NCBI GenBank assembly: GCA_030549495.1
Contig: JAUIRK010000461.1
Coordinates: 558,001 to 622,000 of the forward strand
Direction: 5' to 3'
DNA length: 64,000 nt
Origin: Nectonema munidae
Taxonomy: Eukaryota; Nematomorpha; Nectonematoida; Nectonematidae
The stretch's first letter is position 1, and each line of letters begins with the position of its first letter. Both the position numbers and the translations under genes were made by a program. Positions 1 to 12,053 of the stretch are shown here, piece after piece. Below the pieces are notes generated by a model. The model was not told the DNA's origin. It made no database searches and worked only from the letters and a program-made list of their open reading frames with translations.

Positions 1-2775
1 ACTTCTAGAAAAGTGAAGATGTAACTTGTAAACAGAAACATTCTAATAAATTTTCTTTTTTAATAGAGCTTTTTGTTCTCTAATGTTGCGCAATCGGATT
101 TTCTAAAATGAAAGCAAGCATTGTTTGTATTCGAAATTTGGTATGACACATTTACTCGCAAGAAAGGAAACACCTTACACTTCATTTCAAAATCTCTCTA
201 TCCAAAACATTAATTCTATCCAAGGTATTGATTTCTTTGAGAAGGTTACTACCATACTTTGTGTTGCTCTAATTCAGTGTTTCTTAACCTTTTTATGTGT
301 TCGCACCCCTTTTGATTCCCAAATTCTTTCATGCACCTCCACTTGAAATATAAAAATTAAGAAAAAAAATTTTTTTATTGAAACAAAATTTTAATATTTT
401 TTAAAATAAAAAGATCTGAATGTAAAAATAAAGAGATACTAATGACTTTGTTGTTCCTGTTTTTTTGAAATTAAAACATCATAGCTAGCCCTTAAAAATA
501 TTGCTTATTTCAAATGTAAAATAATAATTCAATATAAAAGAGAAAAGAAATATAAATGTTAACTTACATGAGAATCAAAGGTTATTTTTGAAAAGACGTG
601 TGATTAGTGCAAAAACTATAGAATACTGTATTTCAAAATGATAGAAAAATAAACAAATTAAACTGTAAGATATTCATTTTTGACCTCAAATTTTTTACAA
701 ATAAATACATAGTATCTTGGCGAATCTCCATATGCATATATAATGCCTCTGAAGCTTTACCAAGCTCCTAATATATAAGCAGAGAAATAAGTGAGTTTGT
801 CTACTACTTCTAAATACGTTGTCTATAAATTGTTTTAGTAGACTTCTTTTCATAATCAGTCCACTCACTGACCACTGTAGACTGACTATTATTTGTATAG
901 TTTTTTCCCACTACTTTGTTTGTGCACGTGACTTTTCTATTTAAGGTTTTAAAACACCTAATTCAACGGGACTGCCACAAAGTGGTCCTTATTAAGAGGT
1001 AGTGACTAAGTCAGGTTGGACTATGCAAAAAATGATACAGAATCAGCATTAAACTAAAAAACGATTTTAAATGCTCCTTGAAACAAGGGTTTCTCTCTTT
1101 TACTTGAAATGTAGTAGACAGTTTGAAAATATTTCTGAAGCAAGGAGTTCACTTTAGTTCTATAACTTTATATATAATTTTCTCTCATATTTGTTCTGAT
1201 CTATTTTCTTTGTTTGTTTTGAAATTTAATAATAATAAGCTTTTACTTCTTAACTTTTTATAAAGTTCTCTTACTAAAGTTTAGGTCTGTGATCCATGAA
1301 TAGACGAAGGCTTCACATCTACAAAATATGAAAAACGTGATTTTATGCGAGTTAAGGTGTGTACCATTGCTGCTTTAAATTCATCCCATCTGAGCTGATC
1401 AATCTTATTATCTAATGCGCTATAAAAAAGTTAAGGCCTTTTCTTCTAAAAATAAGGGAAAGAAGTAAAACTCATGCTATAGAAAGTTTGAGAGACAAGA
1501 CACGATCTACTCTCTTGTGCATATGTGGAATAAGTTTTAGACTCACTAAGCCATACTTACTAACTTGATAAATCGCACCACGCATGCTTGGCTTTTGAAT
1601 GACGGATGGCTGGCTAACTCTGTGAGAGCCATCGTGAAAGGTGTTAGACGACTTAAAGGATTTGTATTTACAAACGATAGTGAGATAAGAAGAGCCAAAT
1701 TAAGGTCATATCAACGCACGTTCCTGCATACCTAGTTTCCCATTTCCGAATTATCCTCGTATAACTTGTCAAAAATGTTCTGTATATTTTTCTCTTTCTT
1801 TCAAGAGATGAAGAATTTATTTCACAAATTCTAAAGTTTGAAATAATGTCTTAGAGAAAAGTAGAAGATATGCCAAAAAGGCTTTGATACAAAAACAGAT
1901 ATAAAGTATAGGAAAATAAATTAGACTTAAAAAGCAGTCAAATAGAGTTCCAGAAAAAAGTGGAACCAAAATGGAAGAACATTAATATGTATTAATGCAT
2001 CTAGAAGGTCTTTCTGAAATATTTGCATAAAATAATTCTATAAAATAAAAAGTATACAAATGACGTAAAAATAAGAAAGACTGCTTGTCATCTATGGATA
2101 TATTTATAAATGAATATAATAATGCTTAATTTATAGTATAGCATATCACACTTCCAATTTTCTTCTTTATTAATATCCAGTAGAAAAGGTGCATAGATCG
2201 TGCTAAGTCATAGTTGAGATGCATAAGGGCGAGTATGCGTTAGGTGATACTTATTGAAATACCTTGGCGACAGTTTGTTGTTATAAAATTAAGGTAGATC
2301 AAAAGAAACACAGTTCTTGCTAGAATGTAGCCCTGACAGAGACTGCTTTTAAGAGTCAATAGCACATGACATACCTAGTAACCAATGATAATGAGGCCAA
2401 AACAGCATAGACATACTGTGCGTTTCACGTGTTGTTCATTAATATTTTTGATAATTATAGCAACCTTTTAGGTTTTATTTTAGTGAATCAAAAGTATTGT
2501 TATTTTAAAGTCTCTAGTTATCCAGCCCAAGTTGGAATTAAGAAAAATGGTGAGTTTTTATAGGTTTATTTATCTTTCGATCAAGAATTCTTTTCTTTTA
2601 TTCGAGTTGTTTCATTTTTAACCTTGTGAATTTGACGTAAAACTGTATTTTAAAATTATTTAGGCATTTTATCTACATAAATTCGTAAATGTTGCTTATT
2701 GAGTCGAGCATTTTGGCTGAACCATAATCATTTTTTATTTAAGCTTAATTTGTATGAGAATAAAATTGGAAAAAG
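1..2775. other. A+T-rich region upstream of amphiphysin, no gene seen
   Basis: No convincing coding region on either strand; open frames are short and have no recognisable motif. It should contain the promoter and 5' UTR of the amphiphysin gene, but no TATA box or initiator stands out. A GTGAGT at about 2550 follows an ATG and could be the donor of a 5' UTR intron ending just before the ATG at 2776; this is only a possibility. The one mobile-element signal is a hAT-like end at 275. Confidence 0.5.
275..330 (+). repeat. Lone hAT-like terminus
   Basis: The segment opens with CAGTGTTTCTTAACC followed by a GCACCCCTTTT stretch, the usual tip of many hAT elements. The 8 bases in front are ctctaatt. 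I did not find a matching inverted end or target duplication downstream, so this is probably a truncated element or an old MITE fragment. Confidence 0.35.
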
Positions 2776-3990
2776 ATGTCTTTGATTGGTAAAAAAGTTC
2801 ATAAACATGCTAATCGCGCTAAGGAAATGCTACTGGTCAACCTGGGAAGAACAGAGCAGACGAAAGATGACGTTTTCGAAGATTTTGTCGAAAACTTCAG
2901 TAAACAACAAGCTAATTTTAACAAGCTAAGTAAAGCGGTCAAGGTCTACAGTGAATCCATTGCTGCCATGCAGGCATCTTACATATCCTTAGTAGAGGTG
3001 GTGAGTCAAAGCTACGAAGATGATTGGTTCAAATGTGATAGCGTGCGATCCAATTTGACGAAAACGCTCTCTGCCTGGAGTGAATACAAGGAACAGATCG
3101 AAAATCAAGTGAGCGTACCGCTGACCGCTTATATGAGCCAGTTTCCAGGAATGAGGGATAAAATTGCTAAAAGAGGTCGTAAATTGGTTGACTATGATTC
3201 TTCTCGTCATATGCTAGATGCTATGCTGGCTAATAAAAAGCGAGATGATGCCAAGGTTACGAAGATGCAAGAAAATTGCAAGCAAACAAAAGAAGTGTTT
3301 GAAAAGATAAATGGGGACTTGCACGAATCACTTCCCGCGCTCTATGATAGCAGGATTTCTTTTCTAATATCCAACTTCCAGTCTCTCTTCCTTTCAGAGT
3401 CCAACTTTCACGCGGAGTTGCAGCGCATCAATGCTGAACTCAACGATTTGATGGATAATCTAGCGAGTGAAGTGGCGAAAGGATTATATTCCACTCTTAA
3501 GCCGCAAGCACCGACAAATTTATCCTATACGAGTACTGACGAAAAGTTTCACTCTGCCCTAGATATTGCTTCTCATGGCGATGAAAAGCTTGACCGCAAA
3601 AAGTCAGTATCCTTGGAAAATGTCATGTCGAAGAGTACAAATCCATTTGATGATGATTTATCCGACGATCTTAAAGATAATGCGTGTGTTAATAAAACTC
3701 ATTCTAAATCTCCAAGTTATGAAGATGAGAACAGTAATTGTCATCCTGTGATAAAAATAAAAAATTGTGAAGATCCCCCTTCCGATTACTTGTACAAAGT
3801 GAGAGCAGTTCACAATTTCACAGGCAAAGATTTTGATGAACTGTCTTTTAAAAAGGATGATGTGATTTACGTTCTCAACTACAACCAAGAACAAGAAGAA
3901 TTGGACGAGGGTTGGCTTTTCGGTTTCAAAGAAGGTTCAGGAGAGAAAGGTTTATTTCCTGAAAATTTTGTTACCCTTATTGATTCTTAG
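2776..3990 (+). CDS. Amph: Amphiphysin/BIN family protein (N-BAR plus SH3), single exon
   Basis: 404 residues. Residues 1-~240 form an N-BAR domain: an amphipathic, basic start (MSLIGKKVHKHANRAKEMLL), then long helices with YDSSRH and LPALYDSRI segments typical of amphiphysins. Residues ~240-335 are a low-complexity acidic linker with one NPF motif at 289-291, a ligand for EH-domain endocytic proteins. Residues ~340-402 are an SH3 domain with DELSFKKDDVI, DEGWLFGF and GLFPENFV, including the insert characteristic of amphiphysins. Family role: dimers sense and bend membrane in clathrin-mediated endocytosis and T-tubule formation, and the SH3 recruits dynamin and synaptojanin. The linker is shorter than in vertebrate amphiphysin and no clathrin-binding LLDLD box is seen. 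The start is the first ATG of the frame with A at -3, and it begins exactly at the N-BAR helix. No intron interrupts the coding region. It could be assigned to BIN1 rather than amphiphysin; invertebrates usually have one gene for both. Confidence 0.93.
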   Translation: MSLIGKKVHKHANRAKEMLLVNLGRTEQTKDDVFEDFVENFSKQQANFNKLSKAVKVYSESIAAMQASYISLVEVVSQSYEDDWFKCDSVRSNLTKTLSAWSEYKEQIENQVSVPLTAYMSQFPGMRDKIAKRGRKLVDYDSSRHMLDAMLANKKRDDAKVTKMQENCKQTKEVFEKINGDLHESLPALYDSRISFLISNFQSLFLSESNFHAELQRINAELNDLMDNLASEVAKGLYSTLKPQAPTNLSYTSTDEKFHSALDIASHGDEKLDRKKSVSLENVMSKSTNPFDDDLSDDLKDNACVNKTHSKSPSYEDENSNCHPVIKIKNCEDPPSDYLYKVRAVHNFTGKDFDELSFKKDDVIYVLNYNQEQEELDEGWLFGFKEGSGEKGLFPENFVTLIDS

Positions 3991-4268
3991 CCTTCTACTG
4001 TGGCGAATAGATACTTCATTTTTTCTAGTCCATCCTTCTTTCCTTTTTTGGATACAACTCCTACATACTTTTTTCTTCTGCCAGCTCTTTTTTATTTTAC
4101 TTATTCTGATATGTTCTGATTCACCAAAATACAATTAATTTATTTACGATGCCTGTTATTTGTTGATGATTCTTTTATTCTGATCATAAGAATTGATTTT
4201 TAGCTGCTTATCCTGTAAACTATCCACACTACGCCTACAGATTTTTTTTTATCAAATCGTATATTTTA

Positions 4269-4274
4269 AATAAA
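4269..4274 (+). promoter_or_regulatory. Poly(A) signal of the amphiphysin gene
   Basis: AATAAA about 280 bases after the stop codon, followed by T/G-rich sequence (aaatgtttttcttttc) suitable as a downstream element. No poly(A) tract follows in the genomic DNA, which argues against a recently retroposed copy. Confidence 0.5.
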
Positions 4275-5698
4275 ATAGTTTTACAACTTAGTGATTCGTC
4301 AAATGTTTTTCTTTTCAACTTTGTTCGACTTCAAAAACTTTTCATTGTAGTTTAATTAGGGCAAGGGTAAAGAAATGATTTGTAAGTTTGCTACCTTTTG
4401 ACAACGAGCAAGATTACTTTAGTTCATAGGGAAGCGGACACATAAATAGAAATGCATGGCACGCTACTAAATTTTTTAGATGTTTGAAGCGTAACGATGT
4501 GTATATTTTTATAATCATTCTCAAAAAGTGAATATATAAAAAAAAGTTATATACAAGTCTCTTTTTCCAATTAAATTTGACCATACAGAAGCTTATTTGC
4601 TTATAAAGGAAGCTTATAAAAATTCTGTATTTTTGGCATATTAGGAAACGAGCGTCTAAAATAACTAAAATAATTTTACCTCGTACTTTAAAAAATAGAA
4701 AATAAGTGGTAGAGCAGGTTGAAGCATGTAAAGTTTTAAGTAGCCAAAGCGGCAGGCGCTCTAATAGATGGAGCGTGGAGTGTAGATCCAACATTCCTAG
4801 GCAATCTCTGTCCCTGACATTTCCATCGCCCATTGCAAAATTGTTTTTCTCTTCAATACCGAGTGTTGGAATATAGCGAAATAATCTAACTGCAGTCATT
4901 GTCTTTTATCACGTGGTGGTTGTCGGGGCCAAGTCCGCGTATAGCTTTGTGAAAGGAAGCGTTAAAATTCAATAAATTAAGCCAACTCTTACTTCCGCCT
5001 TCTTCCAAAGAAGGGTCACTCAATATGCTTACAAAAAGTAAATTTTTTTCATTATTTATGATACTTAAAAAATTGAAATCTGACTCAGACTCCTCAATTT
5101 TATTAGATACCGACTTCGTAACCCTGGATAACACAAAGAGTAACTTTTGTTCAGAGTTGTTAATTTTTTAGTAGATATGCGTCGGAACAGGAGGGCAGAT
5201 GCGTCTTTATGCATATGCCTGATCGGCACTTCGTTTTGCCCTGCGAGCATAGCGACATTACCCTATTTTTAACATCTAACTAGCCTTCTGCAAAAACTCC
5301 CTAAGGGTTGCGCGAGGACAAAATATTCACTAATGCTGGATTCTCTGTAAAACATTGATTTTACAGATTGTAAAGTAGTAAATAGACTTAGTGCTGTAAA
5401 TAAAATTTTAAGTAATGGAAGAAGGGGTATAGAATAGGATATAAAATGGAAGAAGGGGTATAGAATAGGAAGATAAACACCAAACTTAAGTGCCACATGA
5501 AAGTCTATAGCTTTTTCATTTTGAAAGAAAATATAGTTTATTAAAAAGGAGCGTTATGCGTTCTAAGCGGGCGTGAGTGGGAAAAGTTTGACAAACACTC
5601 GCTTGGATGATATTTGTTTCGTTTTCTTGTTTTCAATTATACCTAACTCACAGGTAAAGAAACTTTCAATTAAACACTGAAATATTCTAAAGCTTTTT
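4275..5698. other. No gene seen
   Basis: Several minus-strand open frames of 60-160 codons lie here (4414-4899, 4886-5134, 5065-5250, 5269-5496). They overlap one another, have no recognisable domain and skewed composition, and look like chance openings in A+T-rich DNA. The only structure noticed is a short tandem duplication at 5414-5470. Confidence 0.5.
5414..5470. repeat. Two-copy tandem duplication, 31-bp period
   Basis: The 26-bp block starting aatggaagaaggggtata occurs at 5414-5439 and again, identical, at 5445-5470. It has no other copies in the window that I saw. Confidence 0.8.
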
Positions 5699-6458
5699 TG
5701 ATCTCAAAAAACCGGCACTTGATCATTTTGGCTTACCCTGTTATTAGGTGTCCAAAATAATGGCGATTTTAATGCCATATCTCATTTGTTGAATTAATAA
5801 TATTCAAAGTGTAAATCGTATATTTATTGGTTGTTTGCATAAATACTTGGGCATTTAAAAAAAATTAACAGCGAACTTCAAACAAGCCTCTCCATTCTAA
5901 ATCGGTCCTTGATTCTAATAGCAAACGTAGGCCAGCTTTGCATCTATTATACTAGGATGTTTGCTACAAAAATATTTCTATGCAATCGCTCTATGCTTTT
6001 CCTATCTCCTCTAAACGCTTCATTAAACGAATAGTGAATTAGGCTGAGTAGAATATACGATAATGATGGCATTTAACGTGAGTATGTTATCTCTAGAGCT
6101 TACTCATCCTTTGTGTTCCTCCATGAAGCGTATATTGTGAGAAGAGCATCAAAAGCCACACTACTAGCAACAGTGAAAACCTAGAATGGCGTCAATTAAA
6201 ATGGAAATAATACAATCCCTTTCTATCCAAAAATAATTAATGCTTTCTCTAACAATTAAATGTGTGCGCATTATCAGCTTATCTTTAAAGCTACCTTTAA
6301 TTTTGGACCAAAAATGCCGAAATATGTTTAATAAATATTTTCGTCACAATATACACTGGCTTTTTGAAAAACCTATTTCTAATATTTTTTACATACTAAA
6401 ATAAGTTTCACAAAACTAAATTCTGTTAAAATCCTTATAATTTTATCTAGCTAGAAGG

Positions 6459-9310
6459 CAGTGATGGGATTCAAATTTCGTTTGAGACTACTCGGAAAAT
6501 TTTTTTCAAGTTTTCCAACCTACTCCATCGAAAACCCTATGTAAATTTATATTTTTTAGGCTTTCCTACTACCCATTTTAATTGTATCTATCCAACCCTT
6601 ATACAATGTAAATTTCATGTTTTAAAGTGAAAAAAGCTTGTACGCAATCAAAAATATTGTGAAAAAATGAAAAATAAAAAAACAGATATAATTTCGATAT
6701 TTTCAGATTGCCTCTTGATTTTGATTGACTTCATCTTCTTGCTTTCTTTTTACTCTTGTGTCATCTGCGGAATGATTCTTTCTCAACCACGTTATAACTG
6801 TATCTTTTGCCTTCCAATTTTTTAGCGGCATGCCAATTAAATTTATTATCATCAGGTTTGAGATGTTATGAACTGACAATCGGTTTCTTTTTTCGGAACA
6901 TATATTGTTCATCAATGAAAAGCCTCCCTCTGCTACCGCTGTACTAACAGCCACGACATTCAATATATTTTTAGCCCTTTTATGCTCTCTGGTAAGTCGG
7001 ATGCATGTAAAGTTTTCGTTTGAATTAATGAGTTTTCAATATAATCTCTATATTCATTGAGATCGATTCGATGACAAAAAATCTTTTGAATGAATGAGGC
7101 TTTCCTCGCCTTCTTTCCATGGAATAATCACCTCTTCGATCTGCCATGAATTCGGATCCAAAAAATATGAAACTCGAGGATTTTGTGGTCAATCTCAGTC
7201 GAACAAGATGATGCTTTGATAAAGTCATTGCTCATCATACGCTTTTCAATGTTTTCAATCACTTTTTGAAGAAGATTTTGACGTGGAATTCTGACTATTT
7301 TACAATTTTCAACCCACTCAATTTCTTTCAACTCTTCCATTATTTTTTTTATCTGCTTCCTTTTCGTAAACACCCTTACTTTCAATCATCAAGTTAGAAG
7401 CTTTGATCGATCTTTTAATGAGTTTATCTGCTTTTTGAATCGTTATATTTCTCGCTTACCGTTGGATAATATTGAGATTTCTTGAAGAATATCAATCATC
7501 AAAGCCAAATCATAAAGAAAACTTTTGTTCGATAATCGTGATATCATCCCCAAAAAGCCTTCGTTTGAAGAAAACTTATAAAATTTTTAAATTTTGCTGC
7601 CCTAGCTCCGATGAAATTTTAAAAAGCTTTTTGATTTTTGTTTGAGTGATGAAAAATTTTATAGATCTTATAAATGAATATTTTAAAATGATTAACCTGC
7701 TTTACATCATTCACGGAGTCATCCAGTACCAACTGTAATCGGGGATTATGGAAATGCCAAAGAACAATATTGGCAAAACTTTTTCTGAATGGAACACCTA
7801 CGCCTGAATGACATCCAAGCATGACGATAGCTCCACCTGAGAAAAAAGCAACTAAATTTTCTCTCAAATAATCCTTGTTATACCACCATTCTTTAAACTT
7901 GATAAAAGCGATGAAAAAATATTTTCTGCACCCTGATCCTCAAGTTCAACCAAATCAAAAAATATAACTGGTGAAACTTCAGTGTCCTCTACCTTAAAAA
8001 AATAATGAGCACTGATTTGTTGAATATGGTGAAAGCTTCGTCTACTATTATGGAAAATTTCCGTTTTTTTTCTATAATTTTGGTGAAAACTTTTTTTTAA
8101 GATTTTTGTGGTCAACAATCTTTACGGCCGTTTTACGAGAGTGAAGCCCAACACCTATTTGTACACCATTTATTTGTTGAAGTCAACCAAATACTCGATA
8201 TCAGAAAATTGTCTGCAGTTTTTTGCCATACTGTAAACGGTATTAAAAACTTTGATTGTTGAGTCTAAAAACTTTTCATTGATTTTATCAAAACTTTCGC
8301 TAATTGTGGTCTTCGAGACTTCAGTGCTTTCTTTAACACAAATTGAATGCGCCTTGGATGAAAAAAGATCTCGAATTTTTTTCCTCAAAGAAGCCTGACG
8401 AGAAGTTTTTGTATTTCCAGATGGCTCAACGCTGAAGCAGGCCCACTCGGAAGAAATGCGAAGTCCAGTGTCAAAGAAATTTACTTTTTCACTTTTTGAA
8501 CAATGTAGGCATCCTAGTTTTTTGTTTTGAATGATAAGACCAATATATTTTGCTTTGAATGTTTGAATTGGTCCTCACTCCAACAATCTGGTAGAACTGG
8601 AATAAATGGATCCGATGCGTTTGAACTTTCTGGAACTTCGTCAAAAATATTTTCAACATTTGATTCTTCGTGAAAACGTTGAGATACATATTTCATTCCA
8701 TCAATTTCATCTTTTTTCGAGTTTTTATTCATGAAATTTATTATACTTTTTGTCTTTTCATAATAACTAGCAACTTTTCAATACACTGAGTTTTCGAAAA
8801 TTCTATGAAGCAAGACGACTCTAAAATGCAAAAAATCATTATAAATTAGTTTTAAAAAGTTTTTATTATACGAATTAAAATGAATTATCGAAATTTTTTC
8901 AATCGAAAATTTTTTCAAATTTTTTTTGAAATCCTGAAGGCAAAATGAAAATTTTGAATTTTTTTGTAGTTTCGTCAAAATATTAAAAGTAACTTCAAAA
9001 AGGTAAATTTTAAATATGTTTCACAAATTTTAAAACTAAAGATTTTCATACCAAAAGTGAAAGAATTTGCAAGGAAAGAATGTACAGAATCAAAACATAC
9101 ATATATATATTTAATCATAAACATACAATAAACACATGCAATATACCGAAAAGATTTCAAACTTTTAATAATAAATAAAAATAATTAACGAGATGAAAAT
9201 AAAAATATATATTGGAAATTTTTAACTTTTTTGAGATTACTCGCTAAAAATTCAAATTTTTTTGAAACTACTCTATCGAGTAGGAGCGAACCGGCTGGAT
9301 CCCACCACTG
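6459..9310 (-). mobile_element. hAT transposon (KIAA1586-like), 2852 bp, perfect target duplication
   Basis: The element starts CAGTGATGGGATTC and ends GGATCCCACCACTG, imperfect inverted tips of hAT type. It is flanked by an identical 8-bp target-site duplication, ctagaagg, at 6451-6458 and 9311-9318. The intact duplication suggests moderate age, but the transposase is broken. The same tip, CAGTAGTGGGATTC, is on the MITE at 43439-43635, which is probably its non-autonomous relative. It inserted into the Tc1-like remnant. Confidence 0.92.
6703..8732 (-). pseudogene. hAT transposase, KIAA1586-like, broken
   Basis: The coding strand is minus. Successive open pieces are 8732-8514, 8388-8170, 8118-7864, 7867-7619, 7385-7128 and 6963-6703, falling in different frames, so several frameshifts and stops separate them. 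Recognisable blocks: an N-terminal SKQNILVLSFKTK segment; VYSMAKNCRQFSDIEYLV; the RNase-H-like core with VIFFDLVELEDQG; a GGAIVMLGCHSGVG block with IVLWHFHNPRLQLVLDD; and a C-terminal dimerisation block VAEGGFSLMNNI followed by EKRNRLSVHNISNLM. This order matches proteins annotated E3 SUMO-ligase KIAA1586-like, which are hAT transposases. It is not a host gene. Confidence 0.85.
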
Positions 9311-9344
9311 CTAGAAGGGAAAGGGGGAGCTCTTTATAACGAGA

Positions 9345-9500
9345 TACAAAGGAGATATGCTAAAAGCTATTTTCAGCGATGAAACAAAATTGAGTTTTGT
9401 TCTTATGGATGCAAATATGTTATTAAACCTAAAGGAATGAGGTATGATGAACGTCACATCGCACGGCACTGTATGTGTGCGAAAGTGGATATTATTTAGC
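9345..9500 (+). pseudogene. Tc1-like transposase fragment
   Basis: One frame reads KAIFSDETKLSFV and the next frame continues YGCKYVIKPKGMRYDERH. This matches the Tc1 transposase pattern around the second catalytic aspartate (FSDE-K-F ... V-R-PKG-RY). A frameshift separates the two halves, and the regions carrying the first and third catalytic acids are not visible. The upstream part of the gene was cut off by the adjacent hAT insertion or has decayed. Confidence 0.5.
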
Positions 9501-9608
9501 CGTCAATCCGAATAACGAATGTTTGAAATTTAATAATTTAAATGTCCTCAATTAAAGATGGCAGTTTTATCAATTACAAAAAACGCGTTTTGCAGTTCTT
9601 GAGATCAA

Positions 9609-11955
9609 GGATTTTAACCGAACACACTCAAATATTTATAGCACTTTCTTTTATTTAATGTATAACTTGCACTATTTCTTCAAATAGCTATAAGAGCTAT
9701 TGCTTGTAAAAAAGAAGAAAGTTTATAATCTTGCCTTTTTCTCTATTTATATCCCATAGTTTTATTCTTTGAAAATATCATAGTACGGCTATGTAACAAA
9801 CATAGATTCAACCAGATTTAACGGAATCAATGAAAATTTAGCTATTTTTTAAGAAAAACGCATCAAAGCCAACTGTTTTACACGAAATTCATGTATATTT
9901 TATAAGCATTCTTTTATATTACTTTCTAAATAAATTTGTTGTTATGTTTTATGAACATCTATAGTGTTCTAGTTCTAGTATTTATAGATGTAAATTAAAA
10001 AGAGTCGTTTTTTATGGACATGGGCTTTTACGTCCTAAAATTATGAAGCTATATTAATTACAAACCACGCCTAAAAAGTTTTTATTCATTGAAAATTTGT
10101 TTTATGCCATTTTTCATAACACTTTCTCATATGAAGTCCAACGTTCCTCTTTACGCGTTGATTTAAAGCTTCTTCTTGCAAAAGGCACACTTGCTTTGTT
10201 AAAACGTAATTTTTACAAAAAAATGTTTGTACTTTAATTGTTGTTTTTGTAATAAGTAGCTTATTTTACGGTCAATACCTCGATATCTTTTTTTAAGCAA
10301 GTTAGCAGCCTCTATTTATCGTTCATTTCGCCTATTGTGAAGATTATTCAAGGAAAAATGTTTATTTACAATTACAATGCATTTACTAAAATTCAATATA
10401 TGCTTCTAATAAGCACCCTTAATTAAATCATCGATCCAAACTTGCTTTGACATGACGTTTTATATTTTTAACAATTGACACTATGACGCCATGTAATGTA
10501 AAGAGTAAATATTTTACACTTTTTCTGACAGAGAAAAAAGTAAGACGCTACACTTCACCTACGTACTCGTAGTTTATTTCGTGATGTTGTGTTGATAAAG
10601 AATGTACTCACTGGGAAGTTGACTGTTAAAGTCTTGCCTATTTTAAGTATAAAATACATCGTCGATCGATTCAAAGTTGTGAGAAGGGTTTCAAAGCTGT
10701 GAGCTGCTACACGCGTGAGTCAGTTTGCCAAAGCAAAAGCAAATCAGTTACAACTTAGGTTAAAATGGAATCAGTTTTATCTACGCGGATTTCTGACACA
10801 AGTAGGAAGTTGCTGTCTTTTTAAATCATTCTGCGAGGGTTTCCCAAACTATTTTAGACGCCAAACCTTTTTAGGTTTAGAAATGTTCTGGAGAATTGAA
10901 CATTTTGATTCTTTTTATATAGTCGTAATGTAATTAATTTTTCTTTATTTACGTTTAATATTTTATTGACGCTTGAGCATGTAGGCGAAAAAAGTAAGCG
11001 TTAAATATTATTTATATTAATTATAATAGAGCAATCTACATTAGTTGGCAACTATTTTAGAAATTATTTACTAACTGTGTGAATGTGTTTATTTAAATTT
11101 TATACTCTGATCCTTTTAACGAAACCCGAATCAGTCTTTTGCAGAACCGATGTGTTCAGTGGAACTCACTTTACAAACCTCATATGTATTAATATTTATT
11201 ATACATATTTACATATTATACAATGTCTCAGAACCGGCGGGTTTACTATAATTTCCTAAAACAACCTAACACTAAACAATAATATTGAAATATTTTTATC
11301 AGTTTTTAAAAATTCTCCTAATCCATTTGGCCTAAAATTCATATAATCGCGACTCTTATTTTATTTAAGAAACTCTCATTTCTCACAGCTTGTTTCACTT
11401 TTGAATTTCTTTGAAATAAAAATGAACTTGTAAAATGTCCACTTAAATTAAATATTGTCTTGTTACTTTTCTAGTTTGGTGTTCATAAAATTTTCTTGCT
11501 CTAGAAATTTTATTTTCAACAAAGCAATTTAATTTTTTAACATTTTGGGTAATACTTCACGTAAAGATTAAAGTAACTTGAGATCCTTTTTTGCAATGAG
11601 AAGGCACAATTGTAGCGTTTGTGGCGAACCATGAGCAAATGGATCGACCCCGAGATCTTGTGGTATCGAAGCCAAGTATGCAACCAATCTTACTTTGAAA
11701 AAATGATGAAATAAAGTCTCGTGAATCCTACAGAAAAAGAAGTCCAAGTCAGTTAAGTCAATCAGAGTTAACAATAAAAACTCTTCCACCAAAGTCTCAG
11801 TAACGTAGCCAGCAATTTGAACGAAGTGGGAATTAAAAATTTCCACTAGAGAGTACAAAATTTTTATCCAAGTGTATGCACATAAAATATAAAGTATTTG
11901 TTTTCTCAGAGGTCTCCTCACGGAAGCTTTTTCTTTCCTTTTTTTCTGTCCTTGA
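9609..11955. other. No gene seen
   Basis: About 2.3 kb of A+T-rich sequence. Open frames at 10715-10933 (+) and 11568-11921 (-, 117 codons) show no motif and no support from neighbours. A gggtttcccaaac stretch at about 10829 resembles a hAT tip, but no partner end was found. Confidence 0.45.
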
Positions 11956-12053
11956 CCTTTGACGAATCAAAGTTTTGAAGTTTCGTTTTCAATGGAATTT
12001 TATGAGGCAGATGATTTTCATTTCTTAAGACACCAGTCTCCAAAGAGCCCTCG
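11956..12053. repeat. Decayed piggyBac-like MITE copy
   Basis: Shares the core ttttcaatggaattttat and gatgattttcatttctt with the 122-bp MITEs at 60888 and 63014, in the same orientation as the 60888 copy. It begins near cctttgacgaatc, and the far end reads ccaaagagccctcg. The terminal TTAA is not preserved. Confidence 0.5.

Larger units (their letters stand above)
5699..9608 (+). mobile_element. Tc1/mariner-like remnant split by a hAT insertion
   Basis: TTGATCTCAA at 5699-5708 and its inverse TTGAGATCAA at 9599-9608 start imperfectly matching inverted flanks (both continue into a tggc.attttaat-like stretch and an AATTATTAAT-like stretch). Removing the hAT and one 8-bp duplication leaves about 1.05 kb, a plausible size for a degraded Tc1/mariner element. 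A Tc1-type transposase fragment lies just right of the hAT. The inverted flanks are only partly matched, so the outer boundaries are an inference. Confidence 0.35.

Noticed and set aside
2550-2775. GTGAGT donor and a possible acceptor before the amphiphysin ATG
   Set aside because: The acceptor side lacks a good pyrimidine tract, and the N-BAR start is complete from the ATG at 2776; kept only as a possible 5' UTR intron.
4414-4899. 161-codon minus-strand open frame downstream of amphiphysin
   Set aside because: Composition is Phe/Ile/Lys-rich in the tail, no motif, and it overlaps other chance frames; not supportable as a gene.
10829-10860. gggtttcccaaact hAT-like tip
   Set aside because: No partner end or target duplication was found.
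11568-11921. 117-codon minus-strand open frame
   Set aside because: No recognisable domain, no start-context or neighbour support, and it sits in A+T-rich DNA between mobile elements.
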